Origin: Butyrivibrio sp. LC3010
GTDB taxonomy: Bacteria; Bacillota; Clostridia; Lachnospirales; Lachnospiraceae
Reading direction: 5' to 3'
Length of the DNA stretch: 64,000 nucleotides
Assembly (NCBI RefSeq): GCF_000424385.1
Contig: NZ_AUJU01000015.1
Span: 56,546-120,545 of the forward strand
Shown: positions 25,049 to 33,992 of the stretch, one piece after another
Numbering within the stretch: the first letter of the stretch is position 1
How the letters are laid out: every line of letters begins with the position of its first letter
The notes under the pieces: generated by a model
Seen by the model: the letters and a program-made list of their open reading frames with translations, nothing else
Told to the model about the DNA's origin: nothing
Database searches by the model: none
Program-made: the position numbers and the translations under genes

Positions 25049-25120
25049 TAGCTCGTAGCGGAATCGAACCGCTGATTCTGCCGTGAGAGGGCAGCGTCTT
25101 AGCCGCTTGACCAACGAGCC
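25049..25120 (-). tRNA. tRNA-Glu (anticodon CTC)
   Basis: On the minus strand the sequence begins GGCTCGTTGGTCAAGCGGCT, with acceptor GGCTCGT pairing ACGAGCT (one G-U at the end), a D arm, anticodon stem CTGCC/GGCAG around loop CTCTCAC (anticodon CTC) and T arm GCGG-TTCGATT-CCGC. The discriminator is A and CCA is not encoded. Its last 21 bases are duplicated at 23699. Confidence 0.92.
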
Positions 25121-25500
25121 ATGTTTTATTTTTTTATGTCTTTCGTTCGGCGACTTGATTATAGTATTACAAGTCCAAGACTTTTGCAAGTACTTTTTTG
25201 AAAAAAATTAAAAAAAATTTTGCTTCTATTTTCAAAAGTGCCAAAAAGTGCCATTTTAAGCGGCTTTGCACATTATAATTTTTTTTGAAAATACATTAAA
25301 AATTTTTGAGTTTCTTAGTTTTGTGCCTTAAGGTGCTTTTTAATCAGGCAATAATTAGTGACATTTTAGCAAAATGTGTGATGCAGATAGTGAATAAAAC
25401 AATTATAATTATTTTGTGTAATTGTGAGCGGGTGCAGATGCATTGAACGAACTTTACATTATAGTGATATAAATTGATAAATAATATTGGGAGGTTATAT
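25121..25500. other. AT-rich intergenic region between tRNA-Glu and xylB
   Basis: A minus-strand promoter for the tRNA is visible: TTGCAA (25184-25189), 17-nt spacer, TACTAT (25161-25166, read in reverse). Poly-A/T tracts fill 25195-25310, with a doubled agtgccaaaaagtgcca. For xylB I see no clean promoter; AATTGTGAGCGG (25420-25431) looks like half of a LacI-type operator, but this is a weak match. There is no ORF. Confidence 0.4.
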
Positions 25501-26970
25501 ATGCTTTATATAGGTGTGGATTTAGGAACATCATCCGTTAAGCTTGTTCTTATGGATGAGTCAGGTAAGATTCATGGGACAACATCAAGGGAGTATTCCT
25601 TATATTTCCCTCAGCCCGGTTGGTCTGAGCAGAAGCCCGAGGATTGGTATAAGGAAGCAATTGAAGGCCTTAAGGAATTATTGAAGGACGTAGATAAGTC
25701 ACAGGTTGCAGGAATCAGCTTTGGTGGTCAGATGCACGGACTTGTAATCCTTGATGAGAATGATGATGTTATTCGTCCTGCAATCCTTTGGAATGACGGA
25801 AGAACTCAGAAGCAGGTTGATTATCTCAACAATGAGATCGGTAAAGAGACACTTTCAAAATACACAGCAAATATTGCTTTTGCAGGATTCACAGCACCCA
25901 AGATTCTTTGGGTTAAGGAGAATGAGCCTGAGAACTTTAAGAAAATCAAGAAGATAATGCTTCCTAAGGATTATCTTGCATACAAGCTTTCAGGAACCTT
26001 CTGCACAGATTACTCAGATGCATCAGGCATGCTTCTTCTTGATGTTAAGAATCGCAAGTGGTCAGATGAGATGTGCAAGATCTGTGATATCACAACAGAT
26101 ATGCTTCCTAAGCTCTTCGAGAGCTATGATAAGGTTGGCACACTTGTACCTTCAGTTGCAGCTGAGCTTGGACTTAGTGAAAATGTGGTTATCGCTGCAG
26201 GTGCAGGAGATAACGCTGCAGCAGCAGTAGGTACAGGTACCGTAGGCAATAACAGATGTAACATTTCTCTTGGAACCAGCGGAACAATTTTCATGTCTTC
26301 AGACAGCTTTGCTGTAGACAGCAATAATGCGCTTCATTCCTTCGATCATGCAGATGGATATTATCACCTTATGGGATGCATGCTCAGCGCAGCTAGCTGC
26401 AATAAGTGGTGGATGGATGGAATTCTGAATACCAAGGATTATGCCGCTGAGCAGAGCCAAATTGAAAAGCTCGGTGAGAATCACGTATTCTTCCTTCCTT
26501 ACCTTATGGGTGAGAGATCTCCCTGGAATAACCCAAATGCCCGTGCAACATTTACAGGAATTACCATGGATACTACAAGAGCGGATATGTCACAAGCTGT
26601 TCTTGAAGGTGTTGCCTTCGCTACAAGAGATATGTATGAAGTAGCTAAGAGCATCGGTGTTAAGCCTGAGAGAACCATGATCTGCGGTGGTGGTGCTAAG
26701 AGCCCTCTTTGGAGAAAAATGATTGCGAACATTCTGAATATCGAAGTAGATGTTCCTGTATGTGAAGAGGGTCCCGGAATGGGCGGCGCTATGCTTGCAA
26801 TGGTAGCTTGCGGAGCATATAAGACAGTTGAGGATGCAGCAGCTGCAATCGTTAAGGTTGATAAGACAGAGAAACCCGATCCTGAACTTGTTGAAAAGTA
26901 CGAGGCAAGATATCAGCAGTTTAAGAACATTTATCCTGCACTTGCAGATACTTTCGATAAGATTATCTAA
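25501..26970 (+). CDS. xylB: Xylulokinase XylB
   Basis: This is a 489-residue FGGY-family carbohydrate kinase. GVDLGTSSVKLVLMD is the N-terminal phosphate-binding loop, SFGGQMHGLV carries the xylulokinase-type MHG motif near the catalytic region, and GTSGTIFMSSD and CGGGAKSPLWRKMIANIL form the C-terminal ATP site. It phosphorylates D-xylulose to xylulose 5-phosphate, feeding the pentose phosphate pathway; this fits a plant-fibre degrader. GGGAGG (25490-25495) sets the ATG at 25501; an in-frame upstream ATG lacks a binding site. It is monocistronic, without xylA beside it. Confidence 0.93.
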   Translation: MLYIGVDLGTSSVKLVLMDESGKIHGTTSREYSLYFPQPGWSEQKPEDWYKEAIEGLKELLKDVDKSQVAGISFGGQMHGLVILDENDDVIRPAILWNDGRTQKQVDYLNNEIGKETLSKYTANIAFAGFTAPKILWVKENEPENFKKIKKIMLPKDYLAYKLSGTFCTDYSDASGMLLLDVKNRKWSDEMCKICDITTDMLPKLFESYDKVGTLVPSVAAELGLSENVVIAAGAGDNAAAAVGTGTVGNNRCNISLGTSGTIFMSSDSFAVDSNNALHSFDHADGYYHLMGCMLSAASCNKWWMDGILNTKDYAAEQSQIEKLGENHVFFLPYLMGERSPWNNPNARATFTGITMDTTRADMSQAVLEGVAFATRDMYEVAKSIGVKPERTMICGGGAKSPLWRKMIANILNIEVDVPVCEEGPGMGGAMLAMVACGAYKTVEDAAAAIVKVDKTEKPDPELVEKYEARYQQFKNIYPALADTFDKII

Positions 26971-27014
26971 AAGAATATTAGATTTTTACTCAAAAAAGTA
27001 AAAATGGATTTATT

Positions 27015-27056
27015 ACACCGCAGAATGGATAGTGCAATCCGTTTTGCGGTGTTTTT
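27015..27056 (+). terminator. Terminator after xylB
   Basis: ACACCGCA (27015-27022) and the inner AATGGAT pair with ATCCGTT and TGCGGTGT, ending near 27051, followed by TTTTTA. Confidence 0.8.
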
Positions 27057-27144
27057 ACTCTGATAGAATTTATATCCGTTGGATTTTTGATACTAAAAAA
27101 TTCCGGGAACTGAAAAACTATTTATAGTTCCTTTACAACAGTAC

Positions 27145-27172
27145 TTGACGGGGAACATTTTGTTGCTATAAT
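27145..27172 (+). promoter_or_regulatory. Sigma-A promoter of the folate-transporter gene
   Basis: TTGACG (27145-27150), 16-nt spacer, TATAAT (27167-27172). Transcription starts just before the THF aptamer. Confidence 0.75.
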
Positions 27173-27190
27173 GAATTGGTAACAAATAAA

Positions 27191-27345
27191 TTTAGCAGAG
27201 TAGAATTCGATGCGTTAAGTGCCAACCGGACAGGGACTGCCGGAGGACGAAGGGTAACCGCGGTATCGGATTCGGTTCCCACTGTTGCATATCGATTGTG
27301 TTGGTCTTTACACCTCCTTGTGCATAATGTGGAATGCGAAGGAGG
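27191..27345 (+). promoter_or_regulatory. Tetrahydrofolate (THF) riboswitch with terminator/RBS-sequestering platform
   Basis: The aptamer (about 27191-27298) shows the THF-riboswitch signatures in order: GAGTAGA, ATGCGTTAAGTGCC, CCGGAGGACGAAGG, CCGCGG, then the closing CCACTGTTGC that pairs with the 5' GCAGAG side. Downstream, ACCTCCTT...GCAT / ATGC...AAGGAGGT (27311-27346) is a hairpin that both hides the ribosome binding site AGGAGG and is followed by seven T residues, so it can act as a terminator and as a translational block. THF riboswitches control folate transport and synthesis, which fits the gene behind it. Confidence 0.85.
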
Positions 27346-27352
27346 TTTTTTT

Positions 27353-27928
27353 ATGCAAGAAAATGTAACAGCAAATAATGCCGGAGAGATCAGTGTAAAC
27401 AGATGGCTAAGGTCACTACAGGAGTTTAAGAACTTAAGGAACATAGTATTCTGTGGGATGATGGCAGCAATAGCTATAATACTTGGTTTTGTAGCAACGA
27501 TCAGAATAGGACAGTTTATCAGAATCGGTTTTTCAGGACTTCCCAATCAGGTTGTTGACTATCTGTTTGGCCCCGCTGTCGGAGCAATTTTTGGTGCTGC
27601 GCTTGATATTATTAAATGGTTTTTACAGCCAACCGGTGATTTCTTCCCAGGATTTACAATAAGTGCTGCCCTTGGCGGAGTTATATATGGATTTGCTTTC
27701 TATAAAAAGAATATTTCCATAATACGAGTATTTACAGCCCAGCTTATAGTAAAAATATTTGTGAATATCGGTCTCAATTCATTATGGCTAAAAATACTTT
27801 ACGATCAGGCAATTCTGGCGCTTTTGCCCGGAAGAATCCTTTCAAATGCGATTATGCTTCCTATAGATACTTTCATTACATTCGTGATGATCAAAGCTGT
27901 AGAAAGAACCATAAAGCCCCTGTTCTAA
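27353..27928 (+). CDS. folT: Folate ECF transporter, substrate-binding S component (FolT-like)
   Basis: The 191-residue membrane protein has about six predicted helices, beginning FKNLRNIVFCGMMAAIAIIL, with QFIRIGFSGLPNQVVDYLFGP and a GFTISAALGGVIYGFAFY segment typical of ECF S components. It would capture folate and pass it to the shared energy-coupling module encoded elsewhere. The assignment to folate rests on the THF riboswitch just upstream plus the family look. ATG 27353 follows AGGAGG at 27340-27345; the longer in-frame ORF runs through the riboswitch and is not translated. Confidence 0.85.
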   Translation: MQENVTANNAGEISVNRWLRSLQEFKNLRNIVFCGMMAAIAIILGFVATIRIGQFIRIGFSGLPNQVVDYLFGPAVGAIFGAALDIIKWFLQPTGDFFPGFTISAALGGVIYGFAFYKKNISIIRVFTAQLIVKIFVNIGLNSLWLKILYDQAILALLPGRILSNAIMLPIDTFITFVMIKAVERTIKPLF

Positions 27929-27968
27929 ACATTTAATAATAATTTTAGAAAGATAAAAATGCAGGTGC

Positions 27969-27997
27969 TTGACGAAATTGGGCGCTGGTGCTATAGT
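27969..27997 (+). promoter_or_regulatory. Sigma-A promoter of the rimP-nusA-infB operon
   Basis: TTGACG (27969-27974), 17-nt spacer, TATAGT (27992-27997), about 30 nt before the leader hairpin and 60 nt before rimP. Confidence 0.8.
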
Positions 27998-28028
27998 ACA
28001 GAAGTAACTTAATAATAATCAGACTAGA

Positions 28029-28056
28029 AGTGGACTTTCGCGAGTCCACTTTATTT
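28029..28056 (+). promoter_or_regulatory. Leader hairpin (candidate attenuator) before rimP
   Basis: AGTGGACT (28029-28036) and AGTCCACT (28043-28050) form a perfect stem followed by TTATTTAT, directly abutting the rimP start. Placement at the head of the nusA operon suits transcription-termination control, known for nusA operons in other bacteria; that role is inferred here. Confidence 0.55.
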
Positions 28057-28533
28057 ATGGAAAAAATTATGTCCAGAAGAGAAGAAATTGAGAACAAAAC
28101 AGAAGCACTGTTAAAACCTATTGCTGAGCAGAATGAGGTTCGCATCTATGATGTTGAATTTGTTAAGGAAGCCGGTGAGTGGTATCTTAGAGCCTACATT
28201 GACAGGGACGGAGGAGTAGATATCAATAAGTGTGTTGATGTGAGCCATGCTCTTTCAGATGCACTTGATGAACACGATTTCATTGAGGAAGCATACACTC
28301 TTGAAGTCAGCAGCCCCGGACTTGGCAGACAGCTCAAAAAGGACAGGCATTTTGAAAACAGCCTGGGAATGGATGTTGATGTCAAACTCTATAAGGCAAT
28401 TGATGGAACCAAGGAGTTTACCGGTAAGCTGAAGTCTTTTGATTCAGAGAATATCACAATCGAGACAGCCGGTGAGGACAAGACATTTATCAGAAAAGAA
28501 GTTTCAAGCGTAAAGCTTACATTGGATTTCTAA
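28057..28533 (+). CDS. rimP: Ribosome maturation factor RimP
   Basis: The protein is about 158 residues and has the RimP pattern: an N-terminal domain with YDVEFVKEAGEWYLRAYIDRDGGVDINKC, VSHALSDALDE and LEVSSPGLGRQLKKDRHF, followed by a small SH3-like C-terminal domain. It assists 30S subunit maturation. ATG 28057 or 28069 may be used; neither has a strong Shine-Dalgarno sequence because the leader hairpin lies immediately upstream. It is first in the nusA-infB operon. Confidence 0.93.
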   Translation: MEKIMSRREEIENKTEALLKPIAEQNEVRIYDVEFVKEAGEWYLRAYIDRDGGVDINKCVDVSHALSDALDEHDFIEEAYTLEVSSPGLGRQLKKDRHFENSLGMDVDVKLYKAIDGTKEFTGKLKSFDSENITIETAGEDKTFIRKEVSSVKLTLDF

Positions 28534-28633
28534 GTTCAATGTATTAATGAATTCTTGTGGACAATACTACTACCCACGAGAAACCATAAAACAGAAAATT
28601 GTAAAATTTTCATAATTCAAGGAGAAAAATACC

Positions 28634-29896
28634 ATGAGTAAAGAATTGATGGACGCACTCGATTTGCTTGAGAAGGAGAAAAATATCAGCAGAGATTCAC
28701 TGTTTGATGCTATCGAGAATTCTCTCATAACTGCATGCAAAAATAACTTTGGCAGAGCTGAGAATATCCGCGTTGAGGTTGACAGAGACACCTGTGATTT
28801 CAGATGCTTTGCAGATAAAGAAGTTGTAGAACTTGAAGATGACGTAATGGATCCCCTTCTTGAGATTTGTCTTGACGATGCGCACAAGATCAATCCCACA
28901 GCACAGATTGGTGATATAGTTGCAGTCTCACTTAATTCAAAGGAATTCGGTCGTATTGCGACACAGAATGCTAAAAACGTTATCCTTCAGAAAATCCGTG
29001 AAGAGGAGAAGGATGCAATATACAGTGAGTACTATGATCATGAGCATGACATCGTAACCGGTGTGGTTCAGAGATTTATCGGTAAAAATATCAGCATCAA
29101 CCTTGGTAAGGCAGATGCTATGCTCAATGAGAACGAGCAGGTTAAGACAGAGCATTATCGCCCTACTGAGAGAATAAAGGTTTATATCCTTGAAGTAAGA
29201 AATGGCAACAAGGGACCGAGAATCCTTGTTTCACGTACACATCCTGATCTTGTTAAGAGACTTTTCGAGCAGGAAGTTGCTGAGATTCAGGACGGAACAG
29301 TTGAAATTAAGAGCATTGCGCGCGAAGCAGGTAATCGTACGAAGATTGCGGTTTATTCCAATAATCCTAATGTAGATGCTGTAGGAGCATGTGTCGGCGT
29401 TAACGGAAGCAGAGTTAATCTGATCGTAGATGAGCTTAACGGCGAGAAGATAGATATCGTTAACTGGGATGAGAACCCCGGTAACCTTATTCAGAATGCA
29501 CTTTCTCCTGCTAAGATCGTTGCAGTATTTGCTGATCCTGATGAAAAGAGTGCAAAGGTTGTAGTTCCTGATTATCAGCTTTCACTTGCCATTGGTAAGG
29601 AAGGTCAGAATGCTAGACTTGCTGCACGTCTTACAGGCTACAAGATAGATATCAAGAGTGAGACACAGGCTAAGGATGCTCCCGGATTCCGAATCGAGGA
29701 TTACATGGATGATGAGGAAGATGAAGAGTACGAGAATGACGCATACGAGAGCGATGAGCTTGATGATGAAGAGTATGCTGATGAGTTCGATTCTGAAGCT
29801 GATCCAGAGGAGTCATATGAAGTAGAGGATGATTCTGAGGAAGAAACAGAAGATGAGGAGCTGACCGAAGAAGCAGAAGACTCTGAAGAAGAGTAA
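28634..29896 (+). CDS. nusA: Transcription termination/antitermination factor NusA
   Basis: The 420-residue protein has an N-terminal RNA-polymerase-binding domain, an S1 domain (about 135-200, VTGVVQRFIGKNISINLG), and KH domains including GACVGVNGSRVNLIVDEL and IGKEGQNARLAARLTGYKIDI. The last 65 residues are a highly acidic Asp/Glu tail in place of the Rgs domains of proteobacterial NusA. It modulates pausing and termination. AAGGAG precedes the ATG. Confidence 0.96.
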   Translation: MSKELMDALDLLEKEKNISRDSLFDAIENSLITACKNNFGRAENIRVEVDRDTCDFRCFADKEVVELEDDVMDPLLEICLDDAHKINPTAQIGDIVAVSLNSKEFGRIATQNAKNVILQKIREEEKDAIYSEYYDHEHDIVTGVVQRFIGKNISINLGKADAMLNENEQVKTEHYRPTERIKVYILEVRNGNKGPRILVSRTHPDLVKRLFEQEVAEIQDGTVEIKSIAREAGNRTKIAVYSNNPNVDAVGACVGVNGSRVNLIVDELNGEKIDIVNWDENPGNLIQNALSPAKIVAVFADPDEKSAKVVVPDYQLSLAIGKEGQNARLAARLTGYKIDIKSETQAKDAPGFRIEDYMDDEEDEEYENDAYESDELDDEEYADEFDSEADPEESYEVEDDSEEETEDEELTEEAEDSEEE

Positions 29897-29990
29897 ATAC
29901 AGGCCTGCTGCAACTTATATTATAGAGGCTGAAAATTATCATCTCTGAATCGACAAATGAGATGAGTTACAAATTGCAGGATGAGGGTTT

Positions 29991-30257
29991 ATGGAAAAAA
30001 AGAAACCTATGCGAAGATGCGTCGGATGCGGAGAGAGCAGAGAGAAATCCATGCTTATCCGTGTGATTCGTGATACTGAAGGAGAGATTCATTTAGACTC
30101 CACAGGCAGAGCGAATGGCAGAGGCGCCTATGTGTGCAGAGATATTAAATGCCTTGAAAAGGCTATAAAGAAAAAGGGACTTGAAAGGTCACTTAAGGTC
30201 AGCGTTCCGGAGGATACTTTGGAGCAGCTTAAAAAGGAGCTTGATGTAAATGGATGA
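29991..30257 (+). CDS. ylxR: YlxR/RnpM family RNA-binding protein (DUF448)
   Basis: The 88-residue protein has RRCVGCGESREKSMLIRVIR at the N-terminus and GRANGRGAYVCRD in the middle, both signatures of DUF448. The Bacillus homologue is reported to modulate RNase P. It sits between nusA and ylxQ as is standard, and its end overlaps ylxQ by 8 bases. Confidence 0.93.
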   Translation: MEKKKPMRRCVGCGESREKSMLIRVIRDTEGEIHLDSTGRANGRGAYVCRDIKCLEKAIKKKGLERSLKVSVPEDTLEQLKKELDVNG

Positions 30258-30591
30258 TAACAAGATTTACTCATTGCTCGGTTTATGTCAAAAGGCAGGG
30301 AAGCTGGTAAGCGGTGAGTTTGCGGTTGAGAATGCCATAAAGAGCGGAAAGGCCTGTATGGTTTTTGTAAGTGTTGATGCTTCGCAAAATACAGGTAAGA
30401 AATTCCGGGATAAATGTGAGTATTATAATGTGCCGTTTTTCATGTTTGGGGATAAAGAAAAGTTAGGACATGCAATCGGCAAGGAAGTTCGAACGAGTAT
30501 TGCGATCACGGACGATGGATTTGCAAAAAGCTTTCAGAAGAACTTACGTGGAGATGAACAGTACGGAGGAAATGCGAATGTCGAAAATTAA
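30250..30591 (+). CDS. ylxQ: YlxQ, L7Ae/L30e-like RNA-binding protein
   Basis: The 113-residue protein has the L7Ae fold markers LLGLCQKAGKLVSGEFAVE near the start, and AIGKEVRTSIAITDDGFAKS near the end. Homologues bind kink-turn-like RNA. The start overlaps ylxR by 8 bases and the end overlaps infB by 14 bases, indicating tight translational coupling. Confidence 0.9.
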   Translation: MDDNKIYSLLGLCQKAGKLVSGEFAVENAIKSGKACMVFVSVDASQNTGKKFRDKCEYYNVPFFMFGDKEKLGHAIGKEVRTSIAITDDGFAKSFQKNLRGDEQYGGNANVEN

Positions 30592-33523
30592 AATATCCGA
30601 ACTCGCTTCGGAACTTGGTGTTGAGAATAAGGAGCTTGTGGCATTCTTGCAGGAGCAGGGTGTTGAAGCTGCTAAGAGATCAACAAGTTCCATCGAAGAC
30701 GATGATGCGGAGAAGGTAAGAAAACACTTCGGAAGCGGAAAGGCAGATACAAAAACAGTGAAGAATACAGGGGCTTCTACAAAAGAAGAAATCTCAAAAG
30801 ACGAAAAAGGAAAGTCAGTTGCAATGTCCGATGATAAAAAAGGTGAAAAGAAACCAATGAAAAAGAAACCTGAAGGTGAAGGTGCCGTTAAAAAGAAGAA
30901 AAACATAATCTTTGTTACAAACCCTAACAACTCTAAGAGTGGTAATTTCCAGGGTGGAAATAAAGATAATAACCGTGGCGGTCAGAATAAGAATCAAAAT
31001 CAGAACCGTGATAATAATAACAGAGGTGGACAAAAGCAGGGTACTTTTGCACGTTCACAGAATGTTTACCATCCCATAAAGCCTTTGACAGCTCCTTCAC
31101 AGCTTGAATCCTATAACACAGAGATTCCGAAATACCAGGAGCCTTCTCAGAAACGCAAGCCGGAGCCTGCTGCTAAAGCAGAGCCCGTTAAGAAAACTGA
31201 GACACCTGCAAACGTTAATACAGGTGCGCCTGCTGCTAAGCCTGAGGTTCAGCATAAGGAAGAGCGTCCTGCAGAAAAGCACGATCGCGTAAATGAAAAT
31301 CGCAGCGAGAACAGAAACGATAATCGCAACGAGAACAGAAACGATAATCGTAATGAGAATCGCGGCGATAACAGAAGAAATGATAACAGAGAACAGGGCG
31401 GACAGCTAAGAAAAGGTTCTCAGAATGACAGAGCAAGAGCAGGTCAGGGAAATGTTCGCCAGGGAATGGGCGGATCAAAGCCAGGACAGGGTGCTCAGGG
31501 CAGACCTAATATGGATCGTCCTTCAGGAAAAGGCAAAGATTTTTCAAGAGGAAAAGACAAGCCGGGATTTGATGCTGCACCTATAAATGAGGGTAAGAGC
31601 GAAGGAAAGAGACGCTCAGGTCAGGACAAGGATAAGAAGTCCAAGAAGGATCATATTTACGAAGAGAATGAAGAGATGATGCCCAGAAGTAAGAGGGTAG
31701 GCCGCTTCATTAAGCCTGAGGTCAAGAAGGTCGAGGAACCCGAGGAGCAGATCAAGGTTATAACAATTCCTGACAAGCTCACTATCAAAGAGCTTGCAGA
31801 TAAGATGAAGCTTCAGCCTTCAGCTATTATCAAAAAGCTGTTTATGGCTGGACAGATTGTTACAGTGAACTCAGAACTTTCATATGAGGAAGCTGAGAAC
31901 ATCGCAATCGAATACGACATCATATGTGAGAAGGAAGTTCAGGTTGATGTAATCGAGGAACTTCTTAAGGAGGAAGAGGAAGATGAGAGCCTTCTTACTC
32001 CCAGACCTCCGGTTGTCTGCGTAATGGGACACGTCGATCATGGTAAGACATCACTTCTTGATGCAATTCGTGACACCAGCGTGACAGACAAGGAAGCAGG
32101 CGGTATTACCCAGAGAATCGGTGCATATCAGATCAAGGTTAATGACAGAAAGATCACATTCCTTGATACACCCGGACATGAAGCATTCACAGCAATGCGT
32201 ATGCGTGGTGCTAACTCAACTGATATCGCTGTACTGGTAGTAGCAGCTGATGACGGTGTTATGCCTCAGACAATAGAAGCTATCAACCATGCTAAGGCAG
32301 CAGGTGTTGAGATTATTGTTGCTGTAAACAAAATTGATAAACCCAGTGCAAATGTAGACAGAGTTAAGCAGGAGATGACAGAGTATGGCCTTATCGCTAC
32401 AGATTGGGGCGGAACAACCGAATTCGTTCCTGTTTCTGCTAAGACCGGAGAGGGTATGGATGTACTTCTTGATACAATCCTTATTACAGCAGATATTCTT
32501 GAGCTCAAGGCAAATGCCAATCGTGAAGCAAGAGGTCTCGTACTTGAGGCTAAGCTTGATAAGGGCCGTGGCCCTGTTGCCAACGTACTTGTTCAGAAGG
32601 GTACACTTCATGTAGGTGACTTTATATCAGCAGGCGCTTGCTCAGGTAAAGTACGTGCGATGATAGATGATAAGGGTAAGAGACTTAAAGAAGCACGTCC
32701 TTCACAGCCTGTAGAGATCCTGGGACTTTCAGATGTTCCTGGAGCAGGTGAGGTATTCCTTGGTCACCAGAGTGATAAGGAAGCTAAGCAGTATGCTAAT
32801 ACATACCTTCAGCAGCAGAAGAAAGACCTCATTGAGGAGACTAAGGCAAAGATGTCTCTTGATGAACTTTACTCCAAGATTGAAGAAGGAAAGCTTAAAG
32901 AACTTGATCTTATTATCAAAGCGGATGTTCAGGGTAGCGTAGAAGCACTTAAGTCCAGCCTTCTTAAGCTTTCTAACGATGAGGTTGTTGTTAAGGTCAT
33001 CCATGGTGGTGTTGGTGCCATCACTGAGTCTGACGTATCTCTTGCAGCAGCTTCAAATGCGATCATCATCGGATTTGATGTTCGTCCTGATGCGGTAGCA
33101 AAGAGCACAGCTGAGCATGAAGGTGTAGAGATTAAGCTTTATAAGGTTATTTACCAGGCAATTGAGGATGTTGAATATGCCATGAAGGGTATGCTTGCTC
33201 CTGTATATGAGGAGAAGGTAATCGGACATGCTGAGATCCGTCAGCTGTTCAAGGCATCCAAGGTAGGTAATATTGCAGGTGCGATCGTTACTGATGGTAT
33301 GATCCAAAAGGATTGCAAGGTTCGTATCAGCAGAGATGATGAGCAGATCTTCGAAGGCGATCTCGCATCACTTAAGCGCTTCAAGGATGATGTTAAGGAA
33401 GTTAAGGATGGCTATGAGTGTGGTCTTGTATTTGAAGGATTCGATTCAATCCAGGTAGGTGATACAGTAGAAGCTTACATTATGGTTGAGATTCCTCGTG
33501 AGAAGCTTGACAACAAGAAATAA
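30578..33523 (+). CDS. infB: Translation initiation factor IF-2
   Basis: The 981-residue protein contains an N-terminal IF2N domain ([20 protein letters not shown]), then about 330 low-complexity residues rich in Lys, Asn, Arg and Gly including repeated NRNDNRNE units, a second IF2N domain (about 400-450) and the G domain: [12 protein letters not shown] near residue 484, DTPGHEAF and NKIDKPS. It is followed by beta-barrels and the fMet-tRNA-binding C domain. GGAGG at 30565-30569 selects the ATG at 30578; a longer upstream frame lies inside ylxQ. It positions initiator tRNA on the 30S subunit. Confidence 0.97.
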   Translation: MSKIKISELASELGVENKELVAFLQEQGVEAAKRSTSSIEDDDAEKVRKHFGSGKADTKTVKNTGASTKEEISKDEKGKSVAMSDDKKGEKKPMKKKPEGEGAVKKKKNIIFVTNPNNSKSGNFQGGNKDNNRGGQNKNQNQNRDNNNRGGQKQGTFARSQNVYHPIKPLTAPSQLESYNTEIPKYQEPSQKRKPEPAAKAEPVKKTETPANVNTGAPAAKPEVQHKEERPAEKHDRVNENRSENRNDNRNENRNDNRNENRGDNRRNDNREQGGQLRKGSQNDRARAGQGNVRQGMGGSKPGQGAQGRPNMDRPSGKGKDFSRGKDKPGFDAAPINEGKSEGKRRSGQDKDKKSKKDHIYEENEEMMPRSKRVGRFIKPEVKKVEEPEEQIKVITIPDKLTIKELADKMKLQPSAIIKKLFMAGQIVTVNSELSYEEAENIAIEYDIICEKEVQVDVIEELLKEEEEDESLLTPRPPVVCVMGHVDHGKTSLLDAIRDTSVTDKEAGGITQRIGAYQIKVNDRKITFLDTPGHEAFTAMRMRGANSTDIAVLVVAADDGVMPQTIEAINHAKAAGVEIIVAVNKIDKPSANVDRVKQEMTEYGLIATDWGGTTEFVPVSAKTGEGMDVLLDTILITADILELKANANREARGLVLEAKLDKGRGPVANVLVQKGTLHVGDFISAGACSGKVRAMIDDKGKRLKEARPSQPVEILGLSDVPGAGEVFLGHQSDKEAKQYANTYLQQQKKDLIEETKAKMSLDELYSKIEEGKLKELDLIIKADVQGSVEALKSSLLKLSNDEVVVKVIHGGVGAITESDVSLAAASNAIIIGFDVRPDAVAKSTAEHEGVEIKLYKVIYQAIEDVEYAMKGMLAPVYEEKVIGHAEIRQLFKASKVGNIAGAIVTDGMIQKDCKVRISRDDEQIFEGDLASLKRFKDDVKEVKDGYECGLVFEGFDSIQVGDTVEAYIMVEIPREKLDNKK

Positions 33524-33570
33524 TCATGGCGTGATTAACTGCCTGTAAGTCAGTTAAGGAGCATAAATAT

Positions 33571-33981
33571 ATGAGAAAAAACAGTATTAAAAATATCCGT
33601 ATTAACGGTGAAGTACAAAAAGTTATATCAGAAGCAATAAGATTCAGTAAGGATCCCAGGATCAGCCCCATGACATCCGTTATGGATGTTGAGGTGGCTC
33701 CTGACCTTAAGACCTGTAAAGTGTGGGTATCTGTTATGGGTAATGATGAAGACAGATTACGCACACAGGAGGGACTTAAGTCAGCTGCAGGATATATACG
33801 AAGCACAGTAGCCAAAGAGCTGAACATGCGCAACACACCTGAGCTCAGATTTATCATGGATGATTCCATTGAATATGCTATCAATATGTCCAAGAAGATT
33901 GATGAGGTAGCAGCAAAGGATGCAGCAGCGAAGGCAGCCAGAGGCGAAACAGACGAAGATACAGACACTTTAGATAATTAG
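33571..33981 (+). CDS. rbfA: Ribosome-binding factor A
   Basis: The 136-residue KH-fold protein contains RINGEVQKVISEAIRFSKDPRI, VEVAPDLKTCKVWVSVMG and the LNMRNTPELRFIMDDSIEYA block. It supports 16S rRNA 5'-end maturation and cold adaptation. TAAGGAG precedes the ATG, and nrnA follows 11 nt later. Confidence 0.95.
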   Translation: MRKNSIKNIRINGEVQKVISEAIRFSKDPRISPMTSVMDVEVAPDLKTCKVWVSVMGNDEDRLRTQEGLKSAAGYIRSTVAKELNMRNTPELRFIMDDSIEYAINMSKKIDEVAAKDAAAKAARGETDEDTDTLDN

Positions 33982-33992
33982 CAGGAGTATAA

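Noticed and set aside
25420..25431. AATTGTGAGCGG as a LacI operator for xylB
   Set aside because: Only half of the symmetric lac-type operator is present and no LacI-family gene is nearby; kept only as a note in the intergenic description.
27176..27352. N-terminal extension of the folate transporter ORF
   Set aside because: The added frame runs through the THF aptamer and terminator; the ATG at 27353 has its own AGGAGG.
29670..29942. Ser-rich ORFs opposite the nusA acidic tail
   Set aside because: They are the complement of GAA/GAT-rich codons and have no start signals.
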